From Macrobrachium rosenbergii (Eukaryota > Arthropoda > Malacostraca > Decapoda > Palaemonidae), in contig NC_089761.1 in the NCBI RefSeq assembly GCF_040412425.1, forward strand, positions 19,598,144-19,662,143: a DNA stretch of 64,000 nt, written 5' to 3'. The notes beneath the pieces are model-generated. The model ran no database searches. It was not told where the DNA came from and saw only the letters and a program-made list of their open reading frames with translations. Made by a program: the position numbers and the translations under genes. This document shows, in pieces, positions 36,793 to 50,110 of the stretch; position 1 is the first letter of the stretch, and the number at the start of each line of letters is the position of its first letter.

Positions 36793-36911
36793 AAGATTCC
36801 TTATTTACAATCTTCCGGAGGCCAGTCGGCCTCCATCTTGAAGGGTCCGAATTTGGTCCCTTCAAAATGGAGGCCGACGGGCCTCCGGAAGCTTGGAAAT
36901 AAAGAATCTCC
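36793..36911. repeat. 119-bp GC-rich foldback element
   Basis: CTTCCGGAGGCC...TCGGCCTCCATCTTGAAGGG (36812-36845) pairs with CCCTTCAAAATGGAGGCCGA and GGGCCTCCGGAAG (36858-36891) around a short loop. Weaker pairing (AGATTC/GAATCT, TTATTT/AAATAA) extends the hairpin to the quoted limits. It stands in a region otherwise made of (TA)n. Confidence 0.85.
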
Positions 36912-37019
36912 TTTTTTGAGCCTTCTGCAGGACTGAGACCCTTTATGGAAGTAATAACACTTTAAACATTTTCTTTGTATATTTTATATTATATAATTTG
37001 TATTTTCTATATTGTATAT

Positions 37020-37140
<121 letters not shown>

Positions 37141-37342
37141 ATTCTCTGTAGATAGAGGTGAATGGCGCAGTGTGTATAAATGGGGTATAGTTGCTGTTGA
37201 TGGCCATGTGTGTAGGTTTATGAATAGGCTAATATTTTATAAGTTTTATTGCCCTGGGGGATCCATCCTTGAAACAGCAGGTAACCTATAAGTGTGGCAG
37301 TGACCAATGTGTTCCTTCTTCTGGGACCACCTATGCTAGAGG

Positions 37343-37345
<3 letters not shown>

Positions 37346-37422
<77 letters not shown>
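37346..37422. repeat. (TA)n microsatellite
   Basis: About 38 TA units. Confidence 0.97.
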
Positions 37423-37424
<2 letters not shown>

Positions 37425-37444
37425 CAAAGTTACTGACGAGAAGT

Positions 37445-37831
<387 letters not shown>

Positions 37832-38516
37832 TCATTTGTCCATTCCTCAACCTTTTTCAGTTTCTGTTCCCTTGTGATGTATAAAAAGAATTACATGTTT
37901 TTTTAAAGAAAATTATATTGGTAACGTCCTGCCCTGCCAAGCTTACAGTCCGTGGGGCCCATTATTCGTTTTCCGAAAAATGAAATTTGTAGCGTATCAA
38001 TCAGAAATTGTTCAACTCCCTAACTGTTTAATAATGTGACCCATGCAGGGACAGCGCCACAAGTCAAGCTACCTATCAGAAGTGCCTGATTTGTAGCCGT
38101 ATCTGTTGCTGAGACAGATCAGCTGAACATTAAGGTATGACGTTTACCATTTAGAAAGAAGATATTGATAACCTAGAAACTTGAAAACCCGAATGATCTG
38201 AGAGAAGGTTACTATGTAAATGTTTGATAGCTGGCAAAGGAGAAGCGAAAGAGTGACTGTACTGCAGTGTGTGTTTCCCAGGGTTCGACGTGCTGCTGCT
38301 GGGCCGTGTCCGTACGTTATTAAGAGGTTAATGTGAAAGCCCTTTGCACAGGGTTAATTCATGAGCCAGTAGTTTAAAAGAATATGAATGCAGCGATGAT
38401 CGTTGTTTTATGTTTTATCTGGAACCCCCTCCCCCAAACACATACACGCATAAACACATATAATTTATATTTAAATTTATATGCACTATATATACCCGTT
38501 CCAGTGTGTGTTCTTT

Positions 38517-38581
<65 letters not shown>
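38517..38581. repeat. (TA)n microsatellite
   Basis: About 32 TA units. It is the last long TA array before the kinase gene region. Confidence 0.97.
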
Positions 38582-38582
<1 letters not shown>

Positions 38583-39899
38583 TCTTGTGTGTGGTTCTTT
38601 TGAAAGTTTAGCAGCCATTTAGTACAGAGGGAGTTTGCTGACAAGAGGAAATATGAGGCAAATGAAATATTGATATTGCCTCGAACTGGCCCCTTCCGCC
38701 GATTTAAAAGTGATAAAAAGATAAAAGGATTGTATGAAACACCTTTTGATCGGCGAATTGCCTTCCCTATATGCAAGTATGGCGGCGCCCATCGAATATA
38801 GGTCAGAGTATTGAAGGAAAAAAGCGCAAAACGGAAGTTGCTAACCAGAATCCAGTCGTGTCTGCAAAATTATTTTTTTCTTCTAGATACGTCTTGGCTT
38901 TGTATCTATCATATCAGTAATTCAATTATCAGTATATTTATGATATAAAATGAAAGGAAAACTAAGACGTTTCGTTGAGATCAAGTGCGGTATATTTTTG
39001 TAGGTGGCAATGTTTTCTTCTTCTTGCGTTTGCTCGTTGGACATCGTCGTCTCGTATCTGTCCCAACTGTGTTATGGAGTTTTTTTTTTCTTTTTGCCAA
39101 ATTTGCCCTTCAGAAATGTGCCTAGAATAAAAACAGTTAGATATTATCGGAGATCTTTCGGTTTGCATCGTTGTCCTCTTGGAATTAACTTGCAAATATG
39201 TATTTGACAGGTTGAAGTTATGTAAGAAAAGTTGAATGAAGTTGCAGAATCCATTTAATGGCCCCAGAAAAACGACGAACTTTGATAAGATATTCCATTT
39301 TTATTAGTTTTTCGTCAGAGTGCATTCCTCATGATGGTGGCTGCTATTCACGTGTTAATAAAAAGATTTTGTCGAATTAGTTTTTCTCTTCAAACATTAT
39401 GTAAAAATTACTTACATGCACTTTTCATTAATTTATTTTCATTATTTGCATAATGTTGCCTATATTGTATTACATGTGCAATGTAAAAACTTTCAAAACA
39501 ATAATAAAACATTCATTTATGGTGACAAGAACATTAATCCTAACAAATTGCTACGAAATAAAAAAAATCCCAAAATCTTTCTTAGGTAGGCTTAGTGAAA
39601 ATCTCGTTTTCTATTGGTAATTATACATAAATTAAGTTGTAATTTGCCATTATTTATCTGAATGCCTTATATCTTGCCATGCATAGTGCTTATGAGATTG
39701 AAACTACGGTAAAATGCTACAAATTAAGGAAATATTCCCCAAAATCCATTCCGAAAATTCCCGTTTTCTGTTGAGATGTGGTTTTGCCGGCAGCCGCGTT
39801 TCATACTCTTCATTGTTGACTATGAGGGAGAGACACCAAGTGAGAGACAACAAATTTGTATTTCGTCGGTTTTGGATCATTTGCGATATAGTTTGAAGT
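38582..39899. other. Unannotated AT-rich sequence at the edge of the microsatellite-poor domain
   Basis: No gene and no long repeat. Confidence 0.5.
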
Positions 39900-42800
39900 G
39901 TGAAAGAGCCCTAGGGAGGGACCTACTATCATGAAGTGATGGAGGATCGTGAATGCACGCCGAAATGTCTTTGGGTAAGTCTAAAATAAGGCTAATAAGT
40001 ACTCGAATCGATGCTCCGTTGGGTCAGGGGAGTTGGTAAACATTACGCTCATCCCTTCCATTATTTCGCTCGCCATTTCTTTTCCGAGCTGCTTATTTAC
40101 AACTCTGTGGTCTGAGCATGCTCCCAGAAGAATGCCATTGGAGATGTGAGGGGAGAAAATGGCGTTGAATGCGCTGTTTCGACAAAATTAAGGTGATATC
40201 GTTATAGGTCGGGAAATTTTGTTTGCTTGGACGTAATGGACGTGGTGGGGGTGAAGAGATGCCCGGGGCCTCACTATCATCTTTTTCCATTTTTCTTTCA
40301 ATTGGTCTTCCAGTGCGGGCCGCTTGGGCGTCGCCATGTATGATTTAGGTGTGAAAATGGCCTTTTGGTGGCCAAATTTAGGTGTAACAAGCGTCAGACA
40401 TGAAGTAACCTGGCTGTCTTGCCTTTCAATTTCTCTCCCCCATTTCTCGACGTCGGATGATTCCCACTATCCCACACCATGTCCATCTATATCTCTCTCT
40501 CTCTCGATTTCTCTCTCTCCCCCCCTCACACTTTATTTCCTATGCCTGCCGTTTTTACCGAAGGGATTTAACGGTCATGGCGTGAAACACAGAAATAACA
40601 ATGAAATTTGATTGGTTGTTTGACATTTGGCAAAGTGTCAAATGATAGATTGTCATTAACTTTGGAAATGCCCAGGATGAAGAATTGAATGATGGATAGG
40701 CCTGGATGAAAAGGATAATTTAGAGGGTCTGGAAGATAATGTTGTGAAAACGTCAGACTTTCATTGTTTGGGTAGGACTAACTTGCTTGTGGGTGTTTAT
40801 GAAAACTAGAGTTGATCAGTGTCCTGAACACAGTTATAATATATTTTAAATTTTTCTTATTTTCTCTAAGAATGAAAGTCCAGGTTTTATCCATGGTACA
40901 GCCTTTGTGATTTATCATAATCTTAAAAATGTTCTTCCAATTTTATTTAATAGGGCTTTCTCAGTTTGTTTTTGACAGACTAGTCACATTAAATAGCATA
41001 AACTAAGGATTTTTACATAATTTCAATCTATTATAGACTAGGAAATAGCCCAGAAAACCAATTTATCCTCTAAGATAGGTAAATAATAGCCACACTTGGG
41101 TGTTTGTAACCTAACAGTTGACAGCAAACTATTTGACATAGCTGAAAATTTACCAGGAGAGATTAATTTAAAAATAAATATGTTTGCAGTACAGTTTGCT
41201 AAATATTCTTGTTATACTGTAAGTTAATGATAGGCCAAGTGGAAATGCTTCTTAAGTTCCTGCATTTTACATTTCTCTCCTCTGCTGTTTATTTTATAGG
41301 TATATAATGACATTACTGTATTACATCCTGAGACACTACTAGGACTCTTCTGAAGGATTCATCCAAAAATGAGAACTCTTACTTACCTGACAGTTTTCTA
41401 AATTTGTTATGCCCCAATTTGCTTTTCTCATTTAGAGATGGTTCCTTCTGTTAATCTTAACAAGTAAGAGGTGCAACATGGGTGGATTAGTCTTAAGGCC
41501 ACAGTAGTTATGGCAAAATGAGGTTTCCATTATAGCTAGATGATGTAACAGTTTTCTGCGTGAAATGTAATTGGTAACCTAACTTAGCATCAACAAAAAC
41601 AATGCTTCAAACTTTTTTTATATATGTAGTAACAGTGACAATAACTGTACAGTATTTCAATATAAAAATGAGTTGAATCTCAGTGTCAGTCTACCTGGGT
41701 GTTGTTGTCCGTAATTTCTGTGATATAAATTGAGCAACTGGTAAATCTTGCAAGTTCAAATAGGTCTGTGGAAATCTGTTTTAATAAATGTGTGGTACTG
41801 TATACTGTTGATCTGTCAAGGAACATAGACATTATTGTGCATCCTAGGTTAACTTTCAATTTGCTTTTCTTATTTGTAATTTGTATGAAGTCTATTCTGT
41901 GAATACATAGACATCAAAAGTTGACGTGCATTTTGCGTGAATTGTTTTGGTAACACGTTATATGAATTGTTATGGTAATTCTACAAAATAGGGCCACACA
42001 AAGATTTACGTACTGAAGTTTAAGAAACAAGAAGTAAACATTGATTTGCGTATGTGCATAAAAAATGATAAATCCCTTAAAACCATCCAACATCTTAATT
42101 AAACATCACATAATCCCCACGTACACAACAATCTTGGGGACCACACTGGGAAACTTAGGTTTTTGGTAGAAAACCGAAATTAGAATGCAGTGCTTAAGTC
42201 AGAATGGTAAGAAATGCATTAGTATTAACACAGTCAATCAGAATAATACATAGCCCACGAAACAGTTTATAAAGCATGAAAATATAAATGACAGTTATGT
42301 AGCTGCATCGTAACAAACTGGGTAGAAATGAGCCATTTTCCCCTTAAATTATAGTTCTGACCTAATAAAATTAGTGTCTACTTTAACTTTTTCTATACAT
42401 TTGCTGTACCATGCAAAACAGAAACCGTGAGGTTTGGACTACTGATATATTTGTAAAGATGCATCCCTGGTATCAAATATTCATAAGGTCCATCACGTGC
42501 CATAGCTAATATGCACAATTAATTGACAAAGAAAGACCCATCTCCTCTTGAACTGAAAACAGTATTCCTCCCATTTTTATCCTTGGCAACCTTGTCTGGT
42601 AACATGATTGGTCAGGTGATGGGAAACAAAATGAACGAAAGCCGATTTTTCATGGACTTGACGACACAATAGATCTAAATTCAAGAGTCTGAAAAAGAGC
42701 AAACACATAACTCCATGGGTAATAAAGTGTCAGTTTGCCAATTGACATAGAAAAGCATCACTAATATGGGAGGCAAGTATTTTGTGATTGATTTTTCAGG

Positions 42801-44021
42801 TCATTTTGATTTCTGGAAATTATGTAACTTCTGTCATTCTTGTTCAAATTCTCTGAAGTACTGTTAGATAAAAAAAAGTCTTCAATGTTGTACCTTCATG
42901 GAGACCTTTCTGTTGAATTACCATTGTTTCATGTTTTACTAATTATTTAGGAATTAAAAGGTAAATTTTTTCATTTCTTTTTTATTTTTCTTCTTGTTAT
43001 TCCATGCATTATTACTATTTTAATAAAACACCCATTGTATAATGTATGTGCATGCTTATATTGTTTTGAGGAATTTGCTTATTTGCAGTACTACCACAAT
43101 GCATTAGGCATACCAATTCTGTATTAGCCTAGTTTAGAATTATGTATATATTAGAGTATCATTTTATCACATTCATGTATGGGACCTCAGAAACTCTTTA
43201 AGAGTTGTGCAAAAGATGTAAGTCTGTGTAAAAAGAAAGTTTCACATGAAAGGTTGATGATGATTGTATGAAACGTGTGAATCCTGCTGTATACTGATAG
43301 TTTCCCCATTGGGGATTTTGACTATAGGGCTTCCTGGCCCTACTCATTACCCCCATTTGTTGTTCATTTTCTGATGCTGTTAACATTTATGAAGGTTGGG
43401 GTGTGTGTGTTGCTAATTATTAGTTTTCACATGCTAAGTAGCCACAGTGGAGTACAGTACTTATGATTGAATTAAATATATGAGATGCTACTAATTAGAT
43501 GATGGTTACTTCATGTCATATTGGGCATTGTAATACTTCACAGTGAAACCTTGTGTTTTGTGAGAACTTTGCCATATTTCTCAATTACAGACTCATAACT
43601 GTCCTGCACACCCTATGGCTTTTGGCCCCTCTGTGATGTAAATGACAATATTTGATCCTATTCATGTATATGGAATGGGTCATGTATAACTACTGTACTG
43701 TGGAAATGCAGGTTAGAACTTCACTTGAGGATTCATATTTGTAGTGAGTGCAGTGACCATCCTGAACTATTTACTGTATGTTCATATTCCTTGTCTGTTT
43801 TTTTGTTACAGTACCAGATTAAGCTATGATTTTGAAAAAAAAGATTGCAGAAGGAACTTACAAAATTCTCATATTGAAGAACAGTTGTTGAGAGTGCTGC
43901 TGTGTTGACTGATCTTTTAGACATTTTAATCTCAGTAGCTTTTGTACTTTATGGCATTAATGTTGTTATTACACTATAAGTTCTTCATTCCATAGGTTAC
44001 TATTATTGTTTCCTTTTGCAG
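39900..44021 (+). other. Putative upstream region or 5' UTR intron of the kinase gene
   Basis: No coding exon is recognised here. The start codon at 44042 is preceded by an acceptor, so at least one 5' non-coding exon must lie upstream. A possible donor (TTTGG/GTAAGT) is at 39975, following a stretch of ordinary base composition at about 39880-39974. A moderately GC-rich stretch around 40190-40360 contains a GCGGGCCGC motif and could belong to a promoter or first exon. From 40600 to 44000 the sequence is AT-rich, lacks long microsatellites and shows no feature I can name. The placement of the first exon is inference. Confidence 0.35.
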
Positions 44022-44944
44022 GTGCGGTGACTGGCATTAAGATGGAGCAGTTCAGTGTCCTGGATCCTCGTAAACAAGAGCTCCTGGAAGCGCGGATTGG
44101 AGGAGGCAGGGTAATGGACCCCCATTTTTTGCTTTCATCAGAGCGTAACGAGCATGTGGAAAATGTGAAAATTGGCTCTTGTAATACCCAAATTACACCT
44201 CATAGTAGTTCAAGTGCATTAGGAAGCACACCTGTCATGAAGGAAGATCCTAACTCTCCTGCATTGAGGTTAGAATCCTCCTCATGTGGGTCTGGTTCAC
44301 AGACCCACTGTGCCTCTGTGCCAAGTAGCTTAGGCATTGGGTATACTGCTCAGCCCCAGGACAGTGTGCAGCTTACATCTTTGTCAGAACCTCGTTTAGG
44401 CCCTAGTGATTCCGCGTGTAATTCCAAAGTTAATTCTACGGCTGGGGCAACCCATGGTCTTCCAGGGCAGCGGCATCAGCAGCAACAGAAGCAGCATCAT
44501 CATCATCATCCGATGTATGTGATGGGAGCAGAAAATCCCCCCGGCACTCAAGAGGTAACTCATGCCATCCCTGAAAGTGGCTACAGAAACATTGAGGCCT
44601 TAGGCACTGGTGCCCCACAGTGCAGTGTACCTGACAGTGAAGGCCATCATTCCCTTGAAGCGGTCAAGGCCCGTTTGCCTCAGCCGTATGATATTCATTC
44701 TATCTCATATAATTTTTGTGAATCCCAGAATAAGTGTCCTGTGGTAGGAATGGTTGACTTGGATCAATCAGACAACAACCTCTCAAAGCTGCAACAAAGG
44801 AAGACATCAAAAGCCATGTGGTCCCTTACACCTCCCAGGGGTGGTGGTCGAGGGGGTTCCAGGGTGACTGGGGAAGTGGCGAGGTTAGGAGCCAGGGCAG
44901 ACCTCCCTGCACACCTGAATCTAGAGGCAGGGAGACTAGAGAAG
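44022..44944 (+). CDS. Tlk: Tousled-like kinase, first coding exon (short and long forms)
   Basis: An acceptor (ttgtttccttttgcag) ends at 44021. The start codon is at 44042, after 20 bases of 5' UTR. The first residues MEQFSVLDPRKQELLEAR match the N-terminus of animal TLK1/TLK2 (in human, a Met-Glu/Asp-Glu-Leu start followed by SLDPRRQELLEARF). The frame stays open to TGA at 44963-44965. Three phase-0 donors could join to the next exon: AGG/GTAATG (exon end 44110, 23 codons), AGG/GTGACT (end 44863, 274 codons) and AAG/GTTAGA (end 44944, 301 codons). The short form best matches vertebrate TLK length. The extension is rich in Ser, Pro, Gln and His, with a QQQQ and HHHHH tract near residues 155-165, as in long disordered insect TLK N-termini. 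TLKs are nuclear Ser/Thr kinases acting on the histone chaperone ASF1 in chromatin assembly. Identity is firm; the exon end is not settled. Confidence 0.85.
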
Positions 44945-44965
44945 GTTAGACATGTGGTTCATTGA

Positions 44966-46242
44966 GAAAAAAAAAAGTAAAGAAAGAAATTTGAATTTGA
45001 TTGGTTCAGTGAAACTGGTGAGGACAGATGTTTCAATTGATTTCTTTTATATTATGTTTTAAATTTTGTATGTGCTTTTGTAAATCATTTAAGTGAATTG
45101 TTTGAAGGTCTCTGTCCTCACTGTCACTTGGACTGACCCAATAGTTCTATCTGATTGGTAGTCATGTAGGTGTTGTGTAAAACCATTGGCATTTTGAAAG
45201 ACCAGTTACTTGAGCTCTCTTGAGTTGAAATGGAAAGTTATGGCACTTAACATGAACTTGCATAAAGATTCAGAAGGTGGGAGGGATGGATGGCCCTGGA
45301 TCTTGTAACTGCTGCCTTGATTGGTCCTTTGGAAAACTTTTTTTTGTGTTGCTGTCATTCAGTTTTGGTATACCCATAGTAAATTGCATTCATGATGTTC
45401 ATTTTTAATGTCCTCTGATACAGTCATATAATAAAAGTGGTAATGTTAAAATTAGACATGCCCCCAGTGGATTTTGTGATTGCTTAGAAGTATAGGTTAA
45501 AGCCATCAGTTGTGTTGTGGTTGCCAACTTTGTTTTAGTCATGGTGGTGTGCCCTTTTGAATGCAAAGCTTTGGGGATAATTTTTCAAAATGGTGTACTT
45601 TTTATGGGTTTCCTTGTGAAATCATGAAAATAAGTTATTTAAACATTTTAATTTTTTAGGTTCAAGTAAGAGTGATAAATATTTCTGGGAGTGTTGATGC
45701 TTGAATCAGTGTGGTGAAACAATGATAATTATGAATTTTTTGCCAGGTATTTAAGTGTTCATGCACAGTAAATAGTATGATACGAGACATAATAAGGAAG
45801 AAAAATGTTGCTGAAAGGTAGCTCACATGTTGATATTCTTGGCAACTATGATATGCTCCATAATAGATGAACTTACAAAGGATACATTGCTGAGTGCAGA
45901 CACCCTAGTTTTCCACTGGACCAATTTCAGATGGCAGAGACTTGCCTCTGCCGTATTTTCTCTAAGCACATTTTAAGGATGTTGTAGCTCTGAGGAGGAA
46001 AAATAATGTTCCGACTGTCAAGATATTTTTTTTATCATGCTGGGTTTGTGTACACTATATGTATGCATACAAACATATAACCTTTATACCTCTATATAGT
46101 CAGCAGGGTTGTGTCAGGGAGGTTGGCAATGGCAATAACATTTCTTTTCAACTGTAAGAATGCTGATTTTCCATAATATATGTAATGTATTGAGTATTTT
46201 TGTTTTTTATAATCTTGCTGCCTTCAAGTACTGTATCTAATG

Positions 46243-46315
<73 letters not shown>

Positions 46316-47260
46316 TTGTGTCTTATTTCTCTTATGAAAATGTGAGACATTCAGTAAGCTTGTAAGCTTGTGTCATTCAGGTTCTTTCCATAATTTTATT
46401 TTTTCAAAGGGTTACTTTTTCATGGTAGACATTTGTTGCTTTGCAGTTACAGTTGATTATTTGTATCTTTGCCTTCCTACAGTTTGTCTTTGATCTAAAT
46501 TTTCCTATTATTTTTCAAACATTTTATTATGTGCATTTTGTTTTCATCTGTGTGATTAATCATTCATCCTCTCCATATTTATTATATATTTCAACAGTTA
46601 CACAGTGTATATTTTTTCAGTTAATTTAGTGTATCATATTGTCAGTGACAGTTTTTTTTTTACATTTTGATGAATACTTTTTTCATCAGGTCCATGTTAA
46701 CTGCTTATAATCCATGAAGTTTATATGTTGAATTGTTGGGATTTAGATGTTTTTAATTTAGAACATTCGGTTTTAGTGAACTTTATCCCAGGTATAGAAA
46801 CACTACCAAATAGTGTACCTGGAAAATCTGTCTAGATTAATTGAGGTGAGCTTTATCTTCCATCATTTGAGGACCTCTTAGCTCAATGGCTTTTATAGCT
46901 ATTCATGATCTGGGTATATATGCTGTTTAAACTTTTTATGTAGAAGAAATCATAGTAAAAATATGAAATGAATTTCAAAGAAAGATTTTTTTATATTAAG
47001 ATGTAGAAACATTTCTACAGCTTTGTTAATTGAGAGGGATTTCAAAAACAACTCAAATTGGGGGAATCTGGTCACAACCATTGTCTGCAGCTGTTATTTT
47101 TGTCATTTTTTCATGCTCAACATTTTCTATCATGTTATCATTGGAAAGAAATCTTGATGTTTTTATTACTTTCTCTACTTGTACATTGTGTATCCTACCA
47201 CAGACTATGTTCCTATTTTCACATTTTTCCCACCACAGACTTTGTTCCTATTTTCATGGT
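44966..47260. other. Kinase gene intron, first part
   Basis: AT-rich intronic sequence between TLK coding exons 1 and 2. It holds a (CT)n array at 46244-46312 and nothing else I recognise. There is no extra TLK exon. Confidence 0.6.
46244..46312. repeat. (CT)n microsatellite
   Basis: About 34 uninterrupted CT units inside the large TLK intron. It is one of the few long dinucleotide arrays on this side of the window. Confidence 0.97.
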
Positions 47261-47339
47261 GTATTACTACCTCCACCAGAAGTTTACTGGTGTGCATCCA
47301 CTCCACCAGAAGTTCATATTTTCATGGTGTATCATTTTC

Positions 47340-47600
47340 ATGGTGTATCACCACCTCCACCAGAAGTTCCTATTTTCATGGTGTATTACTACCTCCACCA
47401 GAAGTTCATATTTTCATGGTGTATTACTACCTCCACCAGAAGTTCATATTTTCATAGTGTATTACTACCTCCACCAGAAGTTCATATTTTCATGGTGTAT
47501 CACTACCTCCACCAGAAGTTCCTATTTTCATGGTGTATTACTACCTCCACCAGAAGTTCCTATTTTCATGGTTTATTACTACCTCCACCAGAACTTTGTA
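47340..47600. repeat. 38-bp minisatellite in the kinase intron
   Basis: Seven regularly spaced copies of a 38-bp unit: the word CCACCAGAAG starts at 47357, 47395, 47433, 47471, 47509, 47547 and 47585. Two divergent, irregularly spaced copies precede them (47273 and 47303). Units alternate between TTCATATTTTCATGG and TTCCTATTTTCATGG. The open frames across it arise only because the period leaves stop codons out of phase, and I do not regard them as coding. Confidence 0.97.
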
Positions 47601-49098
47601 CATTGTTAGCTATTGTTCTCCCTCACCTGTTCTCTTTGGTGTCTTCCCTCAAGTTGCTCAACATACTGTGCTAAACTTGTTCTCGCTGTAGGTTTCGCTC
47701 CCATGTTCAGGAATTTCCTTTTCAGCCTATGCCTTTTGAGTATAGAAGATTAGCATATTGGTCTAATGGAACTGCATTTGTTCCTTTGGGAATACAAGCT
47801 CCCACCTTTTATGTATGTGTATTCCTCAGTGCGAACTAGAATCAGTTGTTGAAATTTGGTAACAAGTTTGTTGACTGGTGGTAGGTGGGGAACCCCCACT
47901 CCCTTGCTGTAACCAAGCACTTTTTCCTATGGCTGCCATCGAGTGAGGACATCTTGCTGTGCTTTTGCCAACTGCTGAGTTGAAACTTACTTTCGTCATT
48001 TTTAGTGTATGGGTGTGTTTATGTTTTTGTTGACAGATTCCAGTAAGGAAAGTAAGCAGGTGTTTAGCTTTTTTATGTCTTTGGTGGTAGTGTAGCAGTT
48101 TTTTTTTGTTTTGTATTGCTGCTGGGAGTGTTCTGGTTGGTCTCCTTTGCAGAGGATAGGTTCAGCAACAGCACGGGAAGGCCAAAAGGTGTTTATTAGT
48201 TGTTTGGAAGGGGATCACTCTGCCTTTGATACTGCCAAATATTTTCTGCTCCTTCTTCCTGGACAGACTGCCCTCACTCTGTCTCTCCCTTGTGCAAGGG
48301 AGTTATGTTCGTAAGTTAAGTGACTAGCTGTGCTCACTGATAGTAATAACCAAGGTGCATGTGGTTTGCCATCTACTACCAGTACTTTACTGGGGGCTTT
48401 GCTGGAGTACTGGCAGATATTTTCACTCATTATTGTGAGTGATCTGTCTTTTGCTGCTGTTTCTACTAAGGAACTCGGTACTTTTGAGCCTCCTGTAGCC
48501 TCATGACTTGTGGTGATACCCGGATGGTATCAAGTAGAGGCCATACTCCGTTGATGCTGCTTTCTAGGAAGAGTAAAACTTGTGGACAGATTGAAGTGAA
48601 GAACGCAGTGGCATATCTTCCTCTTCCTCCCCATCATCATCATCTCCCTCTTCTCCCTTTGTTGGAAGAAGAAGCCCTTTCACAAGGAGTTCTGTCAGAC
48701 TTTGGGGGATGGCAGTGGTATTTGCTCTTCTGTCCTGATATCCTTGGTAGGTAAGGGTGACAAGTTGAGATGGATAAGAGGCATTCTGATTGCCAGGACA
48801 CCTTGATCAGCCATGTAGTATCTTTCCAGTTCTATGGAGCAACAAAGGGAACCATTGCCAGGACTTTAGGGGCAGCCTCTCTTTCCATGTCAGGTGGCGG
48901 GACGATCCTTCCCTCTCTCCCAGACCTTCCTCTAGAAAAAGCCCAGCACCTTCCCAGCCCCTGCAGTCTTGTGTCCCCAGGATGTACAGACTACCTTTCA
49001 AGGAATGACTCCCCAGACCTACCTTCCAGGATTGCTGAAAGCGCAGATGTTTAGCAGATGGTGAAGAATAGCACACTGGAAGTTGTAATTGAACACAC

Positions 49099-49580
49099 TT
49101 TCTTGTAGAGGAAATGGCTGGTGACTGGAGACTAGTTGTTGATCTGTCAAAACTGCACATTCATTGGTGGGTGCCATCGCAGAGAGTAACTTCATGCATT
49201 CAGTATGTCTGAAAGATGGGTAATTTCAGGTGGCACCCATCATTTCTTCAGGAAGTACTTCCTTTTTCCAGTGAGATCACCTGTTTAAAGCCCCGTACTT
49301 GAGACTGTCAACAGTCCCCATGTGTTCATGTGAGTGTTCCCCCTGGTGTTGGCTTTCAGGGTATGTGCTTGCTGCGTTACTTGGACGACTGGCTAGTTCT
49401 GGTATCCTCGAAGACACAGTTGCTATAAAACGAGAATGCTGCCTTGCATTTTATTGCTCCCCGGTGATTGTGATAAACTGGGAGAAGTCATTGCTTGTGT
49501 TCAAGCAGCAGACAAAGCACATGGGTATGCCGATAGATACGGCAGGATTGAGTGTTTATCAGACTTTTTCAGTAGCTTAG
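49099..49580 (+). pseudogene. DIRS-like reverse transcriptase remnant
   Basis: Contains the palm-domain signature YLDDW, typical of DIRS-type RTs, with the flanking LRYLDDWLVLVSS block intact. The upstream motif GDWRLVVDLSKL corresponds to the family's GWRPVIDLS block. The reading frame is broken by TGA and TAA codons (for example TAA after TQLL at about 49426) and by frame changes. The following INWEKS and LGM-like (HMGM) blocks also match the family. The usual RT domain is much longer, so this is a patchwork of preserved blocks. Confidence 0.75.
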
Positions 49581-49779
49581 GGGAGTTTCAGCATCGTTCC
49601 TTTTTGCAGTAGGAATTACCCTCAGCTTACTTCAGTGGTAACTGAAGCAAGCAGCATTAGTCAGTTCAAAGTGACACTCCCTCCTAGTTTGTTCCTTGGA
49701 GCAAGGAGGTCAGGGAGAGCCTTGCTTGATGGCAGGATGACAGGAACCTCTTTTTGGAAGTTCCCTTGAACTCCATCTT

Positions 49780-50110
49780 CCTGAGATGCTTCTGTTTTTG
49801 GATGCATCAGCAGAGGGGAGGGCACACACCTGTGTAGTCTGTCTGCCTCAGGCATATAGACTGAGGACAAGCCTCATTTGCTCATCAACATCTTGGAAAT
49901 GCAAGTGGTGCTACTAGTCCTGCAAGCATTCTGGTATTCTGTGATGGGTCACTCTGTAGTCATGATGAACAACAACACAACCATAGTGGTTTACACCAAC
50001 AAACAGGGTTATGATTTCCCTTTACTCCTGTCAGTTGGCAAAGCAGATGCATTAGTGGGTGTTTTACCTTGGTGTCAAGCTGTCAGCCTAGACAGGAAGT
50101 TTTAGTGAAC
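49780..50110 (+). pseudogene. DIRS-like RNase H remnant
   Basis: The frame at 49878-50105 encodes LINILEMQVVLLVLQAF, then MGHSVVMMNNNTTIVVYTNK and QG. Intact family members carry a block of the form H-I-N-x-L-E-M-K-A-V and later an SDN-A-T-V-V-A-Y-x-N-K-Q-G-G. Here the expected aspartate of the SDN motif is replaced by Asn, so even the preserved block looks catalytically dead. Confidence 0.7.

Noticed and set aside
40324..40611. 95-codon open frame in the GC-richer stretch at 40.3 kb
   Set aside because: No motif and no convincing exon boundaries; the stretch is kept only as a possible promoter or 5' UTR zone.
47030..47674. 214-codon open frame in the large TLK intron
   Set aside because: It is produced by the 38-bp minisatellite, is open in more than one frame, and lacks splice or protein support.
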